Source: Nitrospira tepida
GTDB lineage: Bacteria > Nitrospirota > Nitrospiria > Nitrospirales > Nitrospiraceae
Reading direction: 5' to 3'
Assembly (NCBI RefSeq): GCF_947241125.1
Contig: NZ_OX365700.1
Location: 3,628,001 to 3,692,000, forward strand
Length of the DNA: 64,000 nt
The notes below the pieces were generated by a model, which worked only from the letters and a program-made list of their open reading frames with translations, had not been told where the DNA came from and ran no database searches. Positions 54,694 through 64,000 of this stretch are shown here, piece after piece. The first letter of the stretch is position 1. Each line of letters starts with the position of its first letter. Position numbers and translations under genes: made by a program.

Positions 54694-54841
54694 TTCGCAC
54701 CACCTTCGTCAGACGGATGGAATCGAATTGTTCAGACTTAGCGCAGATCTCTGCCGGAAGGCAACAGTTTTTTCGAGACGCCGGGAACGGCGGCCTGCTT
54801 CGCCTTCTGCTGAGCGGTTCGGATGCGTGTTCGACGACGGG

Positions 54842-56020
54842 CTAGGCGGCGCGAGGATAGGGCTGTTGGTGCAGGTCGGCGAGCAGTTGCTCGTATATCT
54901 GCTCCTGCCGGCGGACCATTTCATGGCAGTCAAACTGGATGGGAAGATGAGTCCCCCTGAGCCCCATTTGCTTGGCATGAACCGGGTGACTCAGGAGCCA
55001 GAGGACCCGCTCTGCAAGCCTCGACACATCTCCAGGCTCGACCAGAAAGCCGTTCACGCCGTCGTGAACGGCGTCCGGTGCCCCGTCCACCTTGGTCCCG
55101 ACCACGGGGACCCCGCTGGTCAAGGCCTCTAAATAGACCCGGGGCAATCCTTCCCACCGCGAGGTCAACACGAACACATCGAGGCAACGGAGGAGGTCCA
55201 GCACGTCACGACGCCATCCCGTGAGCAGCACCCTGTCGGTCAACCCGGTCCGATGAATCTCATCCGTGACGGCCTGGCGAAGCTCGCCGTCGCCGACGAG
55301 CAGGAACCGGACGTCGGGTCGCTGTCGGTGGATCGCCACCGCCATGCGAATAAAATCCACCGGCGCCTTTTGCGGCTTGAAGGGCGCCACCATGCCGACA
55401 AGCGGGCACGGGGATTCAAGGCCAAGTTCCCGTCGTTTGCGCGCGACATCGACACGTCGTCTCCGGATCGCTTCCAGATCCACGCCGGGGGGCAACCACA
55501 TCGCCTGATCGTCGGTGAAGAGTCCCAGATCGACGCCTTGCCGAAGATTCACGGAAGAGGCGGTCAAGATCTTGGTCGTGATGCGGCCGGTCCGCCGCTC
55601 GGCCCAGATGAGCAGCCGGCGCATCCAGGGCGGTTGAGCGGGCGTAAACCCATAGCCGTGCACGTAGTGGAGAATGATCGGCACGCCGGCCAACCGCGCC
55701 GCCCATCTTCCCAACAGGCCGGCTTTCGAACTGTGTGTTTGGACGATGGCGGGACGGAGCCGGCTCAGAAGCCGCGTCAACTGATATAGCGCGATCACAT
55801 CGGACCAGGGACGGATGGGGCGAACCAGCGACGGAATCCGGTACCGCCCCAGATCGGCAATGGTTTGCGCCTCCTCGTCCAAGAGTCCCGGTTCGCCCGT
55901 GATCAGAATCGGCGCAAACTTGGCCCGGTTGAGTTGCGCGACCGTGAAGAGCGCGACCTGTTGCGCGCCTCCGAGTTCGAGCTTGGTGATGATATGGGCG
56001 ACTCGGACGGGGTGAGGCAC
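54842..56020 (-). CDS. Glycosyltransferase family 4 protein
   Basis: The 392-aa protein has a GT-B fold: N-terminal domain HIITKLELGGAQQVALFTVA, then the linker GMVAPFKPQKAPVDF, and the donor-site motif DVFVLTSRWEGLPRVYLEAL near residue 290 (ExxxxxxxE region), followed by VPVVGTKVDGAPD. It transfers a nucleotide sugar in polysaccharide synthesis. It is the last gene of the cluster in transcription order. Confidence 0.85.
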   Translation of the reverse strand: MPHPVRVAHIITKLELGGAQQVALFTVAQLNRAKFAPILITGEPGLLDEEAQTIADLGRYRIPSLVRPIRPWSDVIALYQLTRLLSRLRPAIVQTHSSKAGLLGRWAARLAGVPIILHYVHGYGFTPAQPPWMRRLLIWAERRTGRITTKILTASSVNLRQGVDLGLFTDDQAMWLPPGVDLEAIRRRRVDVARKRRELGLESPCPLVGMVAPFKPQKAPVDFIRMAVAIHRQRPDVRFLLVGDGELRQAVTDEIHRTGLTDRVLLTGWRRDVLDLLRCLDVFVLTSRWEGLPRVYLEALTSGVPVVGTKVDGAPDAVHDGVNGFLVEPGDVSRLAERVLWLLSHPVHAKQMGLRGTHLPIQFDCHEMVRRQEQIYEQLLADLHQQPYPRAA

Positions 56021-56032
56021 CGTATACTCTCG

Positions 56033-57343
56033 TCAGGCGGCGCGTGACCACCGTTCCATAAGGCGCGCGGCAATCTGCCGGCCTTGACTGATGGCGTCTT
56101 CCATGGACGTATGCTCCCAGCGCCCGTACCGACCGATCGAGTGGATGCCGCGCCGTTCCAGCTCCCGCAGAATCTCGGGCAGCGCGCGGGCTCGATGCCG
56201 ATCGAACAGGACATAGGCGTAATGAATGTCCTTCACGTCTTGCACAATACAGGTATCCGTCGCACGCAGGATTCCCGCCCGTTCCAGCCCGAGCCGGACT
56301 TGCCCCAGCAATTCGGCTTCGGGTATCCGAACGGCTGGTTGATGCGAGATCTCGACATACAAGGAGCTGCAGCCAGGCAGGCCGAGTTCCGGCGAAAAGT
56401 TCATAGGGAAGCCGGCTCGATAGAAGGGATACTCGGGTTCGGGAAAATAGATCCAATGTTTGTCCGTGATGCCGGCGCGGTCGATGCCCAAGTTCACGCT
56501 GTAGACCGAGACCCATCGGAGCGCGGCCGCCGCGTCCTTGACGGCCGGCGGAAGATCGATGCAGCGCTTGACCAGCTCGGTCACGGGCATGGTGGAGACG
56601 AGGCTTTCGTATGACTCTTCCCGGCAGCCTTGCCTGTTGCGGAAGAGGGCCCGGCGTCGCCCGGTGTGAATCTCGACCAATTCCTCGCCCAACGCAAGAT
56701 TCTCGACAAAGGGCAGAAACGCGTCGGGAAGCGCCTTGATCCCTCCCTGCACGGGATAGAGGAACGACGGGTTATAGCCGAAGGCCTTGTCTTTGATCCC
56801 AAGCGCGCCGTTGACGATATCCTTGATATCCGGTTTCGGCACGAGCCAGGATACCCAATCGGCCGTCAATTCATCCAGTCGGACCTGCCAGAGCTTCTCG
56901 TTGAACGGCACCATGAAGTGCTTCGCAATCCCCTCGCCGAGATTGTCGAGAATCCACTGTTGCAGGGACCGCTCGCCGGCGGCATCCTGTTTTGCGGTCA
57001 GCGTCGCAATGAACCCCAACAGGCAATCTCGCACGACCTCGGGGGGCAGGCCGTGAGTGTTCACCTGGAACGGATATTCGGTATAGGTCCGGTGTGAATA
57101 GATGAAGGAACGCCGCCCGTGCTTGGTCAAACGTCCCGCAAGCAGCGCCTCCACCAGGGCCTTGATGTCCGGCTGCCTGAAGTGAAGCAGGTGGCCGGTC
57201 ATGTCGAAGGTGAACCCGTCCTTTGTATAGGAGCGGCAAAGCCCGCCGACTTCCGTCTCCTTTTCGTGCAAGCGATAGGGCAGGCCCTTCAAATGATAGG
57301 CCGTGCTCAACCCGGCTAATCCTGCGCCGACAATGTGGATCAT
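56033..57343 (-). CDS. FAD-dependent oxidoreductase, UDP-galactopyranose-mutase-like
   Basis: The 436-aa protein begins IHIVGAGLAGLSTAYHLKGL, an FAD Rossmann motif, with EKETEVGGLCRSYTKDGFTF, FDMTGHLLHF and FMVPFNEKLWQVRLDELTAD. This layout is shared by UDP-galactopyranose mutase and the protoporphyrinogen-oxidase-like flavoproteins of polysaccharide loci. The context among glycosyltransferases favours a nucleotide-sugar modifying role. It overlaps the WecA-like gene by four bases. Confidence 0.7.
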   Translation of the reverse strand: MIHIVGAGLAGLSTAYHLKGLPYRLHEKETEVGGLCRSYTKDGFTFDMTGHLLHFRQPDIKALVEALLAGRLTKHGRRSFIYSHRTYTEYPFQVNTHGLPPEVVRDCLLGFIATLTAKQDAAGERSLQQWILDNLGEGIAKHFMVPFNEKLWQVRLDELTADWVSWLVPKPDIKDIVNGALGIKDKAFGYNPSFLYPVQGGIKALPDAFLPFVENLALGEELVEIHTGRRRALFRNRQGCREESYESLVSTMPVTELVKRCIDLPPAVKDAAAALRWVSVYSVNLGIDRAGITDKHWIYFPEPEYPFYRAGFPMNFSPELGLPGCSSLYVEISHQPAVRIPEAELLGQVRLGLERAGILRATDTCIVQDVKDIHYAYVLFDRHRARALPEILRELERRGIHSIGRYGRWEHTSMEDAISQGRQIAARLMERWSRAA

Positions 57344-58398
57344 GCGGATCCCGCCTTCCGTGTGACCGTCACCGCGGGGGCCGGATCCGACGCAACGGCC
57401 TGCGGCGCTCTGGTATCGACCTTAAGCAAGCCATAGGCGGCGGCCAGTGCGGCCGCTCCCGAGAAGATGCAAATGGCAAACGCCGCCTGGCGATCGGCAT
57501 AGATCAACAGGATGCCGAGTCCGCCGAAGACAGCCGACGCGGCATAGCTCAGGGTCACGACTTGCGTCACGCTGAGCCCCCACCGGCGAAGGCGGAGCGG
57601 CATGTGGTCGGGACTTCCCAGAAACATTGGCAACCCGCGTCGGTATCGAACATACATGACGAACATGGTGTCGAAAATTGGAACCCCCAGAATGAAGACC
57701 GGAGACAGGAGCGCCAAGTCTTGCCGAGCGGCGTATTGCCCAATCATGGAGAGGGCCCCCAGCATGAGGCCGATGAACATGGCTCCCGTGTCGCCCATGT
57801 AGATCGTGGCGGGATGCCAGTTGTAGCGAAGAAACCCGAGCAGGCTGCCGACCAGCGCCGCCAACATGACGGCGGTGCCCTGGTCGCCGTTCAACAGCGA
57901 CACGATCATGAGACAGGACGCGCTGACAACGCCGACCCCCGCCGCCAAACCATCCATGATGTCGAGGAGATTAAAGGCATTGATAAGCCCGACCATCCAC
58001 CACACGGTCAGGACCAGATCAAGCCAATCCGGCAGGGCGGCAATGCTGATCCGAATGCCGCTTTTGATGAGAATAAAGACCGTGAGCACCTGGCCGATCA
58101 GCTTGGTCATGGGCGAGAGGACTCCGAAATCATCAATGAGTCCCAGCATGACGACGATGGTCCCCCCGAGAATAACCCCCAGCACGTCATGCCGGAACTC
58201 GAACGTGAAGGCCAGGCTCATGAGAAACGCTAAGTAGATCGCCAGGCCGCCCAAATAGGGGACCGGCTCCCGCTGATGCTTCAATTTGCCGTCCGGTTTG
58301 TCGACGATGTTGTAGAGCAACGCCGCCCGCCGCGCCAGCGGCACGCCATAGAGGGACAGCAGGCATGCGAAGAGAAAAGTCAGAATGAGAACAAACAT
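57340..58398 (-). CDS. Undecaprenyl-phosphate sugar-1-phosphate transferase, WecA-like
   Basis: The 352-aa integral membrane protein has about ten helices and the catalytic motifs of the polyprenyl-phosphate sugar-1-phosphate transferase superfamily: LGLIDDFGVLSPMTKL, NAFNLLDIMDGLAAG and HPATIYMGDTGAMFIGLMLG. It starts lipid-linked glycan synthesis by loading a HexNAc-1-phosphate onto undecaprenyl phosphate. It is central to the surrounding polysaccharide cluster and overlaps the next gene (ATGA), indicating an operon. Confidence 0.88.
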   Translation of the reverse strand: MFVLILTFLFACLLSLYGVPLARRAALLYNIVDKPDGKLKHQREPVPYLGGLAIYLAFLMSLAFTFEFRHDVLGVILGGTIVVMLGLIDDFGVLSPMTKLIGQVLTVFILIKSGIRISIAALPDWLDLVLTVWWMVGLINAFNLLDIMDGLAAGVGVVSASCLMIVSLLNGDQGTAVMLAALVGSLLGFLRYNWHPATIYMGDTGAMFIGLMLGALSMIGQYAARQDLALLSPVFILGVPIFDTMFVMYVRYRRGLPMFLGSPDHMPLRLRRWGLSVTQVVTLSYAASAVFGGLGILLIYADRQAAFAICIFSGAAALAAAYGLLKVDTRAPQAVASDPAPAVTVTRKAGSA

Positions 58399-58422
58399 GG
58401 CACCTTGTGTGTGACCCCAAGC

Positions 58423-59622
58423 TCACGCTGCAGGCAACACATCACTTTCCTGCATGGCTCCTTGGCCGGACATGGCGAAGAGCGTTTCGTAAAGTTCTTC
58501 GTGTCGTTTCACGGCCACCTCGATCGAAAATCGTTTCCGCACCCGCCTCAAGCCAGCGGCCCCATACGCGTTCGCGCGCTCGGGATGATTCAAGACACTG
58601 GACATGGCTTCGGCCAACCCCGCTATATCACCTGGAGGGACAAGCAGTCCCGTCTCGCCCTGGACGACAATTTCGGGGATTCCCCCCACAGCGGTAGCCA
58701 CAACAGGACGGCTGGCGGCCATCGCTTCGATGATGGCAATGCCGAAGCCCTCATACTGAGATGGCAACACGAAGAGATCGATGAGGGGAAGGACTTTCTC
58801 TACATCCCGCCGCATTCCCGCAAACACCACCTGCTTTGAAATACCGAGGGCCAGGGCAAGCCCTTCCAGGCTGGCGCGCGACCGCCCATCTCCGATCATC
58901 AATAGTCGGCATCCGTCCATCTCCGGCTCTTTGAGCAAGAGAGCGAAGGCGTGGAGCAAACTCGTGAGGCCTTTCACCGGTTCGTCGAGACGACAGACGG
59001 TTCCGATAACCGGCATGCCATCCGATAATCCAACATCGGCTCGCGTGAGGGACGTTCGTCCTCCAAAACGCACGACATCAATGCCGTTGTAAATCGCCAC
59101 GTATTTCTCGGGTGCCCCACCGACTCGCGACAACATGGACTGCCGAACCGCAAGCGAACAGCAGGTCATGGTATGGACCCAGCGGGCGGTCAGGCGATCA
59201 AGAAGCACACAGGGCCAACTCATCCAGATTTCCACCCCCCTGTATGACCCGATCACCACGGGAATCTTTAAGAATCGCCCCACGATCCGGCCTAGGATAT
59301 TTGCAAGGTACAGGAAGGTATGGATGATGTCAGGTTGCTCATTGCGGAGTATCTGCCACAACTTGAAGGACACCCGAACGTCCCATTTGCCCCTACCACC
59401 TAACGCGAGGACCCTGATTCCGCGGTCACGACATTCATTTCCAATCGTGCCCATTCCCTTCAAGGCACAGACGATGACTTCAAAGCGCCGGCGATCAAGA
59501 CGCGAGGCGATGTCGAGGATCTGTTTCTCAGTGCCGCCAACCTCAAGTCCCACCGCCACCATCATCACCTTCAGTCGTCGGGAAGGATTGATGCGTTCAC
59601 TCCACACGATCACAGTCTCCAC
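58423..59622 (-). CDS. Glycosyltransferase family 4 protein
   Basis: The 399-aa protein has GT4 features: VAVGLEVGGTEKQILDIASR at the N-terminus, the central GTVCRLDEPVKGLTSLLHAF and LFVLPSQYEGFGIAIIEAMA near residue 285, with the conserved glutamates of the donor site, then RPVVATAVGGIPEIV. It probably adds a sugar to the lipid-linked glycan. It is 24 bp upstream of the WecA-like gene. Confidence 0.87.
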   Translation of the reverse strand: METVIVWSERINPSRRLKVMMVAVGLEVGGTEKQILDIASRLDRRRFEVIVCALKGMGTIGNECRDRGIRVLALGGRGKWDVRVSFKLWQILRNEQPDIIHTFLYLANILGRIVGRFLKIPVVIGSYRGVEIWMSWPCVLLDRLTARWVHTMTCCSLAVRQSMLSRVGGAPEKYVAIYNGIDVVRFGGRTSLTRADVGLSDGMPVIGTVCRLDEPVKGLTSLLHAFALLLKEPEMDGCRLLMIGDGRSRASLEGLALALGISKQVVFAGMRRDVEKVLPLIDLFVLPSQYEGFGIAIIEAMAASRPVVATAVGGIPEIVVQGETGLLVPPGDIAGLAEAMSSVLNHPERANAYGAAGLRRVRKRFSIEVAVKRHEELYETLFAMSGQGAMQESDVLPAA

Positions 59623-59664
59623 TTACTCCACGGTGTCCACCCGGGAGCACCCCGCACCCCGATA

Positions 59665-61602
59665 TCAGGAGAAGAAGCGTTGGTGCCACAATTCCAGACA
59701 GACCCACCGCCAGACGCTCGACCCGATCTCTATCTCTCCCCGACAATAGCGCTCATATGCCTTCCGCAACTGCTTCGGATCCCAATATCCCCGCTGCTCA
59801 AACGATGGCGAACTAAATAGGATCTCGAGTTCCGGGCGCCATGTCTCTCGGAGCCATCGGTCCTGCGGGGTGGAGAACCCCATCTTGTCAACTCTGCCGG
59901 CCACCTCGGGAGGGAGTACCCCTGCAAGCGCATCTCGAAGGATTGCCTTGCTCCGACCCCGGCTCAATTTTAGTTCAGGCGGCGCTCCCAGCAAAAACTC
60001 CACCACATTTGAGTCCAGGAACGGCAGCCTGGCTTCGACAGAAAATGCCATGGAGCTTCGGTCTTCGTGATGCAACAATGCGGGCAAGCTATGCGTTCGA
60101 AGGTATGAGGCAATGTGATTGTCCAGCGCGGTCCCGCACTCGCGGCTATATGACAATCCCGCATGATCGCGACTTCTATGCGCGGCGCAGAAATCCGGAT
60201 CCAGCCAAAGCGCGTGACGCTTGAGGCCAAACCGTACATCCGATACTAAGTGAGCCGGGAGCACAGCGCGTGCCAAATTGCTGACGACCGTGGGATGCAG
60301 CCGCCCTTGTTGCCGGATATATGCGCTTCCTTCGCTGCAAGCCTTCCGCCAGAAGCCCGATCGAATCAGATCGCCCACATAGGACCCCCAATATCCAGGG
60401 TACCCGCAGAGGAGTTCATCGCCGCCTTGGCCATCGAGAAGTACCTTGACGCCTTGTTGGGACGCCGCCCGCATGATCTCCCATTGGGCCAAATAGCTTG
60501 TCCCAGCAAAGGGCTCTTCCTGAGCCCGAAGAATCGCCGGCATTTCTGCAAGCAACCGGCGTTCATCCGGCATGATTTCCACACACTTCGTACGAGCCTT
60601 GGAGGCAACCGCCCGGATATATGGACGTTCATCGCAGCCCCGATCCTTGAAATAGGCCGAAAAGGTTTGTATCTCGCTGGAAGGAAGACACTGCCGCAGC
60701 GTGCAAACGATCGACGACGAGTCCAGTCCGCCACTCAAGCAACTTCCTACGGGGACATCGCTTCTCAGATGAATGCGGACGGCATCCCGAAAGAGGTCGG
60801 TGAACGCCGCTGTCGGTGTGCATTCCCCTGACCACCGTTGAGAAGGTCGGGGGCGAACATTCCACCATTCTTCAACATGCACCTTGTCCCTTTCGGCCAG
60901 CAGGAAATGTCCCGGGCTGAGCTGCCTGATACCTTCAAAAAAGGTCTCGTCTGTGTGATCCTGAAGATTGAGCACAAGAAAATCATAAATGATATGGACA
61001 TTAGGTGATGACTTGAGCAAAGGATCTTCGAGTAGCGCCTTGATTTCGGATGCAAAGATCAAGCGATTGCTGCCCACCCGATAATAAAACGGTTTCATGC
61101 CCAGGCGATCCCTGGCACAGAACAGTCGATTGCGGCCCCCATCCCAGACGGCAAAGGCGAACATTCCATTGAGACGCTCCAGACAGGGGATTCCCCATTC
61201 CTCGTACGCCTGCAACACCACTTCCGTATCGGTCACGGAGCGGAACCGCCTCCCAAGCGCCATCAGCTCGCGACGGATTTCGAGATAGTTGTAGACCTCT
61301 CCGTTGTAAGTAATCCATATCAGGCCGTCCTCGCTCGCCATCGGTTGCCGGCCCAATGGGGAAAGATCGAGCACCGCAAGGCGGCGATGACCGAGGCCGA
61401 CGCCATATTCCGGAGGAATCTCCCGTACGGAGTTCGACAAACTATTGACCACGGCAACCGGCTTGCTCTTCCCATCACTAGCCAGCAGCACATACCCTTC
61501 CTCGTCCGGACCGCGATGCGCCAGTGAACGAGTCATGGCCTCCAGGAGTTTCACATCCAGAGGCGTTCTATCGAACCGGAACATGCCAGCAATACCGCAC
61601 AT
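59665..61602 (-). CDS. asnB: Asparagine synthase (glutamine-hydrolysing), AsnB type
   Basis: From MCGIAGMFRF (ATG at 61602) the protein is 645 aa, with the class II amidotransferase Cys2 directly after Met. It also has RSLAHRGPDEEG, GHRRLAVLDLSPLGRQPM and the synthase PP-loop CLSGGLDSSSIVC near residue 260. AsnB proteins in polysaccharide loci often amidate a sugar acid or act in exopolysaccharide synthesis rather than making asparagine. The upstream 26 codons (from 61680) would move Cys away from the N-terminus and are rejected. Confidence 0.88.
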   Translation of the reverse strand: MCGIAGMFRFDRTPLDVKLLEAMTRSLAHRGPDEEGYVLLASDGKSKPVAVVNSLSNSVREIPPEYGVGLGHRRLAVLDLSPLGRQPMASEDGLIWITYNGEVYNYLEIRRELMALGRRFRSVTDTEVVLQAYEEWGIPCLERLNGMFAFAVWDGGRNRLFCARDRLGMKPFYYRVGSNRLIFASEIKALLEDPLLKSSPNVHIIYDFLVLNLQDHTDETFFEGIRQLSPGHFLLAERDKVHVEEWWNVRPRPSQRWSGECTPTAAFTDLFRDAVRIHLRSDVPVGSCLSGGLDSSSIVCTLRQCLPSSEIQTFSAYFKDRGCDERPYIRAVASKARTKCVEIMPDERRLLAEMPAILRAQEEPFAGTSYLAQWEIMRAASQQGVKVLLDGQGGDELLCGYPGYWGSYVGDLIRSGFWRKACSEGSAYIRQQGRLHPTVVSNLARAVLPAHLVSDVRFGLKRHALWLDPDFCAAHRSRDHAGLSYSRECGTALDNHIASYLRTHSLPALLHHEDRSSMAFSVEARLPFLDSNVVEFLLGAPPELKLSRGRSKAILRDALAGVLPPEVAGRVDKMGFSTPQDRWLRETWRPELEILFSSPSFEQRGYWDPKQLRKAYERYCRGEIEIGSSVWRWVCLELWHQRFFS

Positions 61603-61624
61603 GGCCGTGTCTCGCTGATCTCCG

Positions 61625-62746
61625 TTATGCCGCCTTTTCGAGGAGCTGATCGTACCATTGCTCCATCCGCAGCATTTCACAATCTTGATTTCCGATCGCT
61701 TCGACTAGATCACGGTTTCGTCGCGCCGCCTCCTGTCTCAGCTTCACATTAGCGAGCGCTTTCAGCAGGGCTTTGGAGATCGCTTCCGGGAACGAATCCG
61801 TCAATAGACCATTTCGCTCTTGTTCGATAATTTCCTCATACTGAGGAAGTCTGTTCAGCACAGGGAACGTACCGCACGCCATCGCTTCCAACAGCGTATT
61901 CGGCATGCCATCTGATCGGGGAACCATAATCACGATCTGGGCCAGATTGAGCCACAGGGGCATGGCGTTATAGGAAATAGGGCCGACGAATCGTACACAT
62001 GGACTCAGATCAAGGGCTTCGACCAATGCGCGCAATCGTCGATCATAGCCCTGGTCGGCGAACTGTCCGGTCATCACGAGCACAGCGCTCGGAGCTTTGC
62101 GACGCACCTCTTGGAACGCCTCAATGATTAACTCGTGCCGGTAAAAGGGTTGTGCAAGCCGAGGACTGAAGACCACTTGTTGATCGGCGCTGATGTTCCA
62201 GTCCCGACGCAACGCCGCCGTATCCAGCCCCGGGCGGAACATGGCCAGATCGACACCCCATCCGATACGCGCGATCGGCGTGACGGCCGACACCAATCCT
62301 TTAACTTGCTTTTCCAGGTATTGTGAGTGAGCCGTCACAAGATCCGCCTCTTCAAGAACTCGCCTGGTCAGGACACGGCCCGCCCAATCTCGAAATGCCC
62401 CCTGTTCGTCCAATACATCGCTTCCCCAAGGCGTGGCGACATAGGGATGGTATCGACTTAGCAGGACGCCCCATGCCAACCCCCTGAGATAATGGACATG
62501 GACAATATCCGGAGCAAACCGTCTGATATTCACAGCCAACCGGGCAGCGGAAATCAATCGTCCCACCTTGTGCGACATCGCCCGTGTTGATAAATCAATC
62601 TGGTAAAAGTTCTGAACGTCACATGGATCGGCTGGTTCTACCGTGAGGAGTATTGCCTCATGTCCACGTCTTGAAAACCATTGAACCCAGCGTCTGGTCG
62701 TGATGTTCTGCGCCGGCCCTACAAAACACAGACGTAGTCGCCTCAT
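61625..62746 (-). CDS. Glycosyltransferase family 4 protein
   Basis: From MRRLRLCFVGPAQNITTRRW the protein is 373 aa (a longer start at 62788 adds 14 residues). It has DIVHVHYLRGLAWGVLLSRY and TPWGSDVLDEQ in the acceptor domain and IVMVPRSDGMPNTLLEAMAC in the donor domain, a GT-B/GT4 pattern. It belongs to the same polysaccharide operon, 22 bp before the AsnB gene. Confidence 0.85.
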   Translation of the reverse strand: MRRLRLCFVGPAQNITTRRWVQWFSRRGHEAILLTVEPADPCDVQNFYQIDLSTRAMSHKVGRLISAARLAVNIRRFAPDIVHVHYLRGLAWGVLLSRYHPYVATPWGSDVLDEQGAFRDWAGRVLTRRVLEEADLVTAHSQYLEKQVKGLVSAVTPIARIGWGVDLAMFRPGLDTAALRRDWNISADQQVVFSPRLAQPFYRHELIIEAFQEVRRKAPSAVLVMTGQFADQGYDRRLRALVEALDLSPCVRFVGPISYNAMPLWLNLAQIVIMVPRSDGMPNTLLEAMACGTFPVLNRLPQYEEIIEQERNGLLTDSFPEAISKALLKALANVKLRQEAARRNRDLVEAIGNQDCEMLRMEQWYDQLLEKAA

Positions 62747-62885
62747 AGCCCTTTCCAAGCCGACCGCGGCTACCCCGCAGCCCTTCACAATCGAGCGCCT
62801 GATGCCGTGACACCAATGCCGGTTGGCTTTCAGTCTCGATTCCCTCCAAATACATTCTTCAATCGATAGGCAAAGGCCCTGCTCA

Positions 62886-64000
62886 TCAGTGTTCGACAGG
62901 ATAGCTCCATCGATGTTCCAGACAGATGAGCCCTCCGTCGCGTCTCGTGCTCAATACCTCGAATTTGCACACGCGTTCCCGCAGATCATATGGGACGGAC
63001 CAATCATTGTCCGATGTGGCTCCTACCGTCAACCAATATGGACCAGGGACCATTGGGAGGTTTGGATAGAACAACTCAATCGTCCCGAATTCCCTGGTCA
63101 AATCCAATATCATCCCGTGAATGAACGTGTTCGTCCCATGCACAAAGACTCCATCATGAGACATGATGTTTATCCCAAATCCCGGATCGTAGCAGGGCTT
63201 ATGGACACGGTATTTGATCCGGACCAACAGCACTTCGTCTCCCCTAAACGCCATCCGCGGTGCCCCTGTTCCATCGCAGGTCGCAACCTCAACAATCTCC
63301 ACTTCACCCGTTCCTCGACGACGTTCCTCTGGTGCATGATCTCGATTTTTGTCGGCCCTCAGATGGTGATCACGGTCTCGCTGAACGGCTTGCAAATACG
63401 CCTCGATCACTTTTTCTGATTCCCCCTCGCCGTGAAGTCGTCCCTGCTTTATCCAGAGCACTCGCGAACACACTTCTTTGACCCTGACCAAGTCGTGTGA
63501 CACAAAAATGATCGTGGAGACAGCTTGGAGCTCCTTGAACTTCCGCAAACATTGCCGTTGAAATGCCGTGTCTCCAACCGCCAGAATCTCATCTGTCAGA
63601 ATGACATCGGCCTTTACATGTACCGCAATGGCAAACCCCAATCTCGCATACATACCAGACGAATAGTACTTGACTGGCACATCTAAAAAACTGCCCAATC
63701 CCGAGAAGGTAACGATCTGTCCCAGACAGCCGTCGATCTCTCGCCTGGTCAATCCCAAGACCGCCCCGTTGAGATAGATGTTCTCATACCCGGTAAGATC
63801 TGGGTTGAAGCCCGCCCCTAATTCGATGAGGCTGCTGATGCGTCCCTTGATATTCACTCGTCCATGAGTCGGCACCGTGATTCCGGCTATGAGCTTAAGA
63901 ATCGTGCTTTTCCCCGCTCCGTTGTCTCCAATGATTCCCAGGGTTTCTCCCCGTCTGACCTCAAAGCTCACATCCTTCACCGCCCAGAATCCCGCTTCCC
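62886..64000 (-). CDS. Polysaccharide ABC export ATPase, Wzt-like (5' end outside window)
   Basis: The frame stays open to the window edge: before KDVSFEVRRGETLGIIG the codons read EAGFWAV, typical of this family, so the true start lies beyond 64000. Walker A GDNGAGKST, the signature YYSSGMYARLGFAIAVHV and Walker B VILTDEILAVGD are present. The C-terminal ~150 residues form a carbohydrate-binding-like domain as in Wzt (VEIVEVATCDGTG, YRVHKPCYDPGFGINIMSHD). It powers export of a lipid-linked glycan. The permease gene (Wzm) is expected just outside the window. Confidence 0.87.
   Translation of the reverse strand, partial: EAGFWAVKDVSFEVRRGETLGIIGDNGAGKSTILKLIAGITVPTHGRVNIKGRISSLIELGAGFNPDLTGYENIYLNGAVLGLTRREIDGCLGQIVTFSGLGSFLDVPVKYYSSGMYARLGFAIAVHVKADVILTDEILAVGDTAFQRQCLRKFKELQAVSTIIFVSHDLVRVKEVCSRVLWIKQGRLHGEGESEKVIEAYLQAVQRDRDHHLRADKNRDHAPEERRRGTGEVEIVEVATCDGTGAPRMAFRGDEVLLVRIKYRVHKPCYDPGFGINIMSHDGVFVHGTNTFIHGMILDLTREFGTIELFYPNLPMVPGPYWLTVGATSDNDWSVPYDLRERVCKFEVLSTRRDGGLICLEHRWSYPVEH

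Overview
The window is high-GC bacterial chromosome. Its gene content (TtuA-type tRNA thiolase with a ThiS-like carrier, AmgK/MurU pair, GH57 enzyme, imuB-dnaE2 cassette, large RHS locus, lipoprotein TPR protein, WecA/Wzt polysaccharide genes) and its intergenic heptamer repeats suggest a Nitrospira-like member of Nitrospirota. This is an inference; no rRNA or tRNA gene is visible to confirm it.

Layout. 1-773: N-terminal end of glutamate synthase gltB (minus). 984-5281: mutagenic DNA repair pair imuB-dnaE2 (minus) behind a near-perfect palindrome that looks like a repressor operator. 5543-9382: polyprenyl diphosphate synthase, a DUF1015 protein and an NtrC-type regulator (plus). 9445-11460: murU/amgK-like cell-wall sugar salvage pair (minus). 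11608-20776: rhlE helicase, NlpC/P60-like lipoprotein, aldo-keto reductase, VanZ-like protein, GH57 glycosidase, galT, a ThiS-like sulfur carrier and a nitroreductase-like protein. 20777-21774 has no intact gene but carries a second, 5'-truncated ThiS-like reading frame.

21775-42492 is the accessory core: about 20.7 kb with every gene on the minus strand except one insertion sequence. A full-length exported RHS protein (1393 aa) is followed by its probable immunity gene and then by orphan RHS tips. Each tip has a different C-terminal domain and is followed by a different small gene, often with 4-nt ATGA/GTGA overlaps. One orphan is split by a 2248-bp IS21-family element with 5-bp target duplication. 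A second signal-peptide-bearing RHS protein (803 aa), a mini-RHS/TIG protein and two frameshifted paralogous glycine-rich exported proteins complete the run. Visible tips include a glycine-zipper membrane-active type (with a two-helix membrane partner) and a DUF4258-type RNase-like one. RHS core DNA is shared in long identical blocks, so tip exchange by recombination is plausible.

43281-53324: ttuA, a four-gene sugar ABC transporter, a CbpA-like chaperone, a MarC protein, a Spy-like periplasmic protein, a 51-aa membrane protein and ilvD. 53455-64000 (minus): a TPR lipoprotein and then a surface polysaccharide cluster with three glycosyltransferases, a UDP-galactopyranose-mutase-like flavoprotein, a WecA-like initiating transferase, an AsnB-type amidotransferase and a Wzt-type ABC export ATPase that runs off the window.
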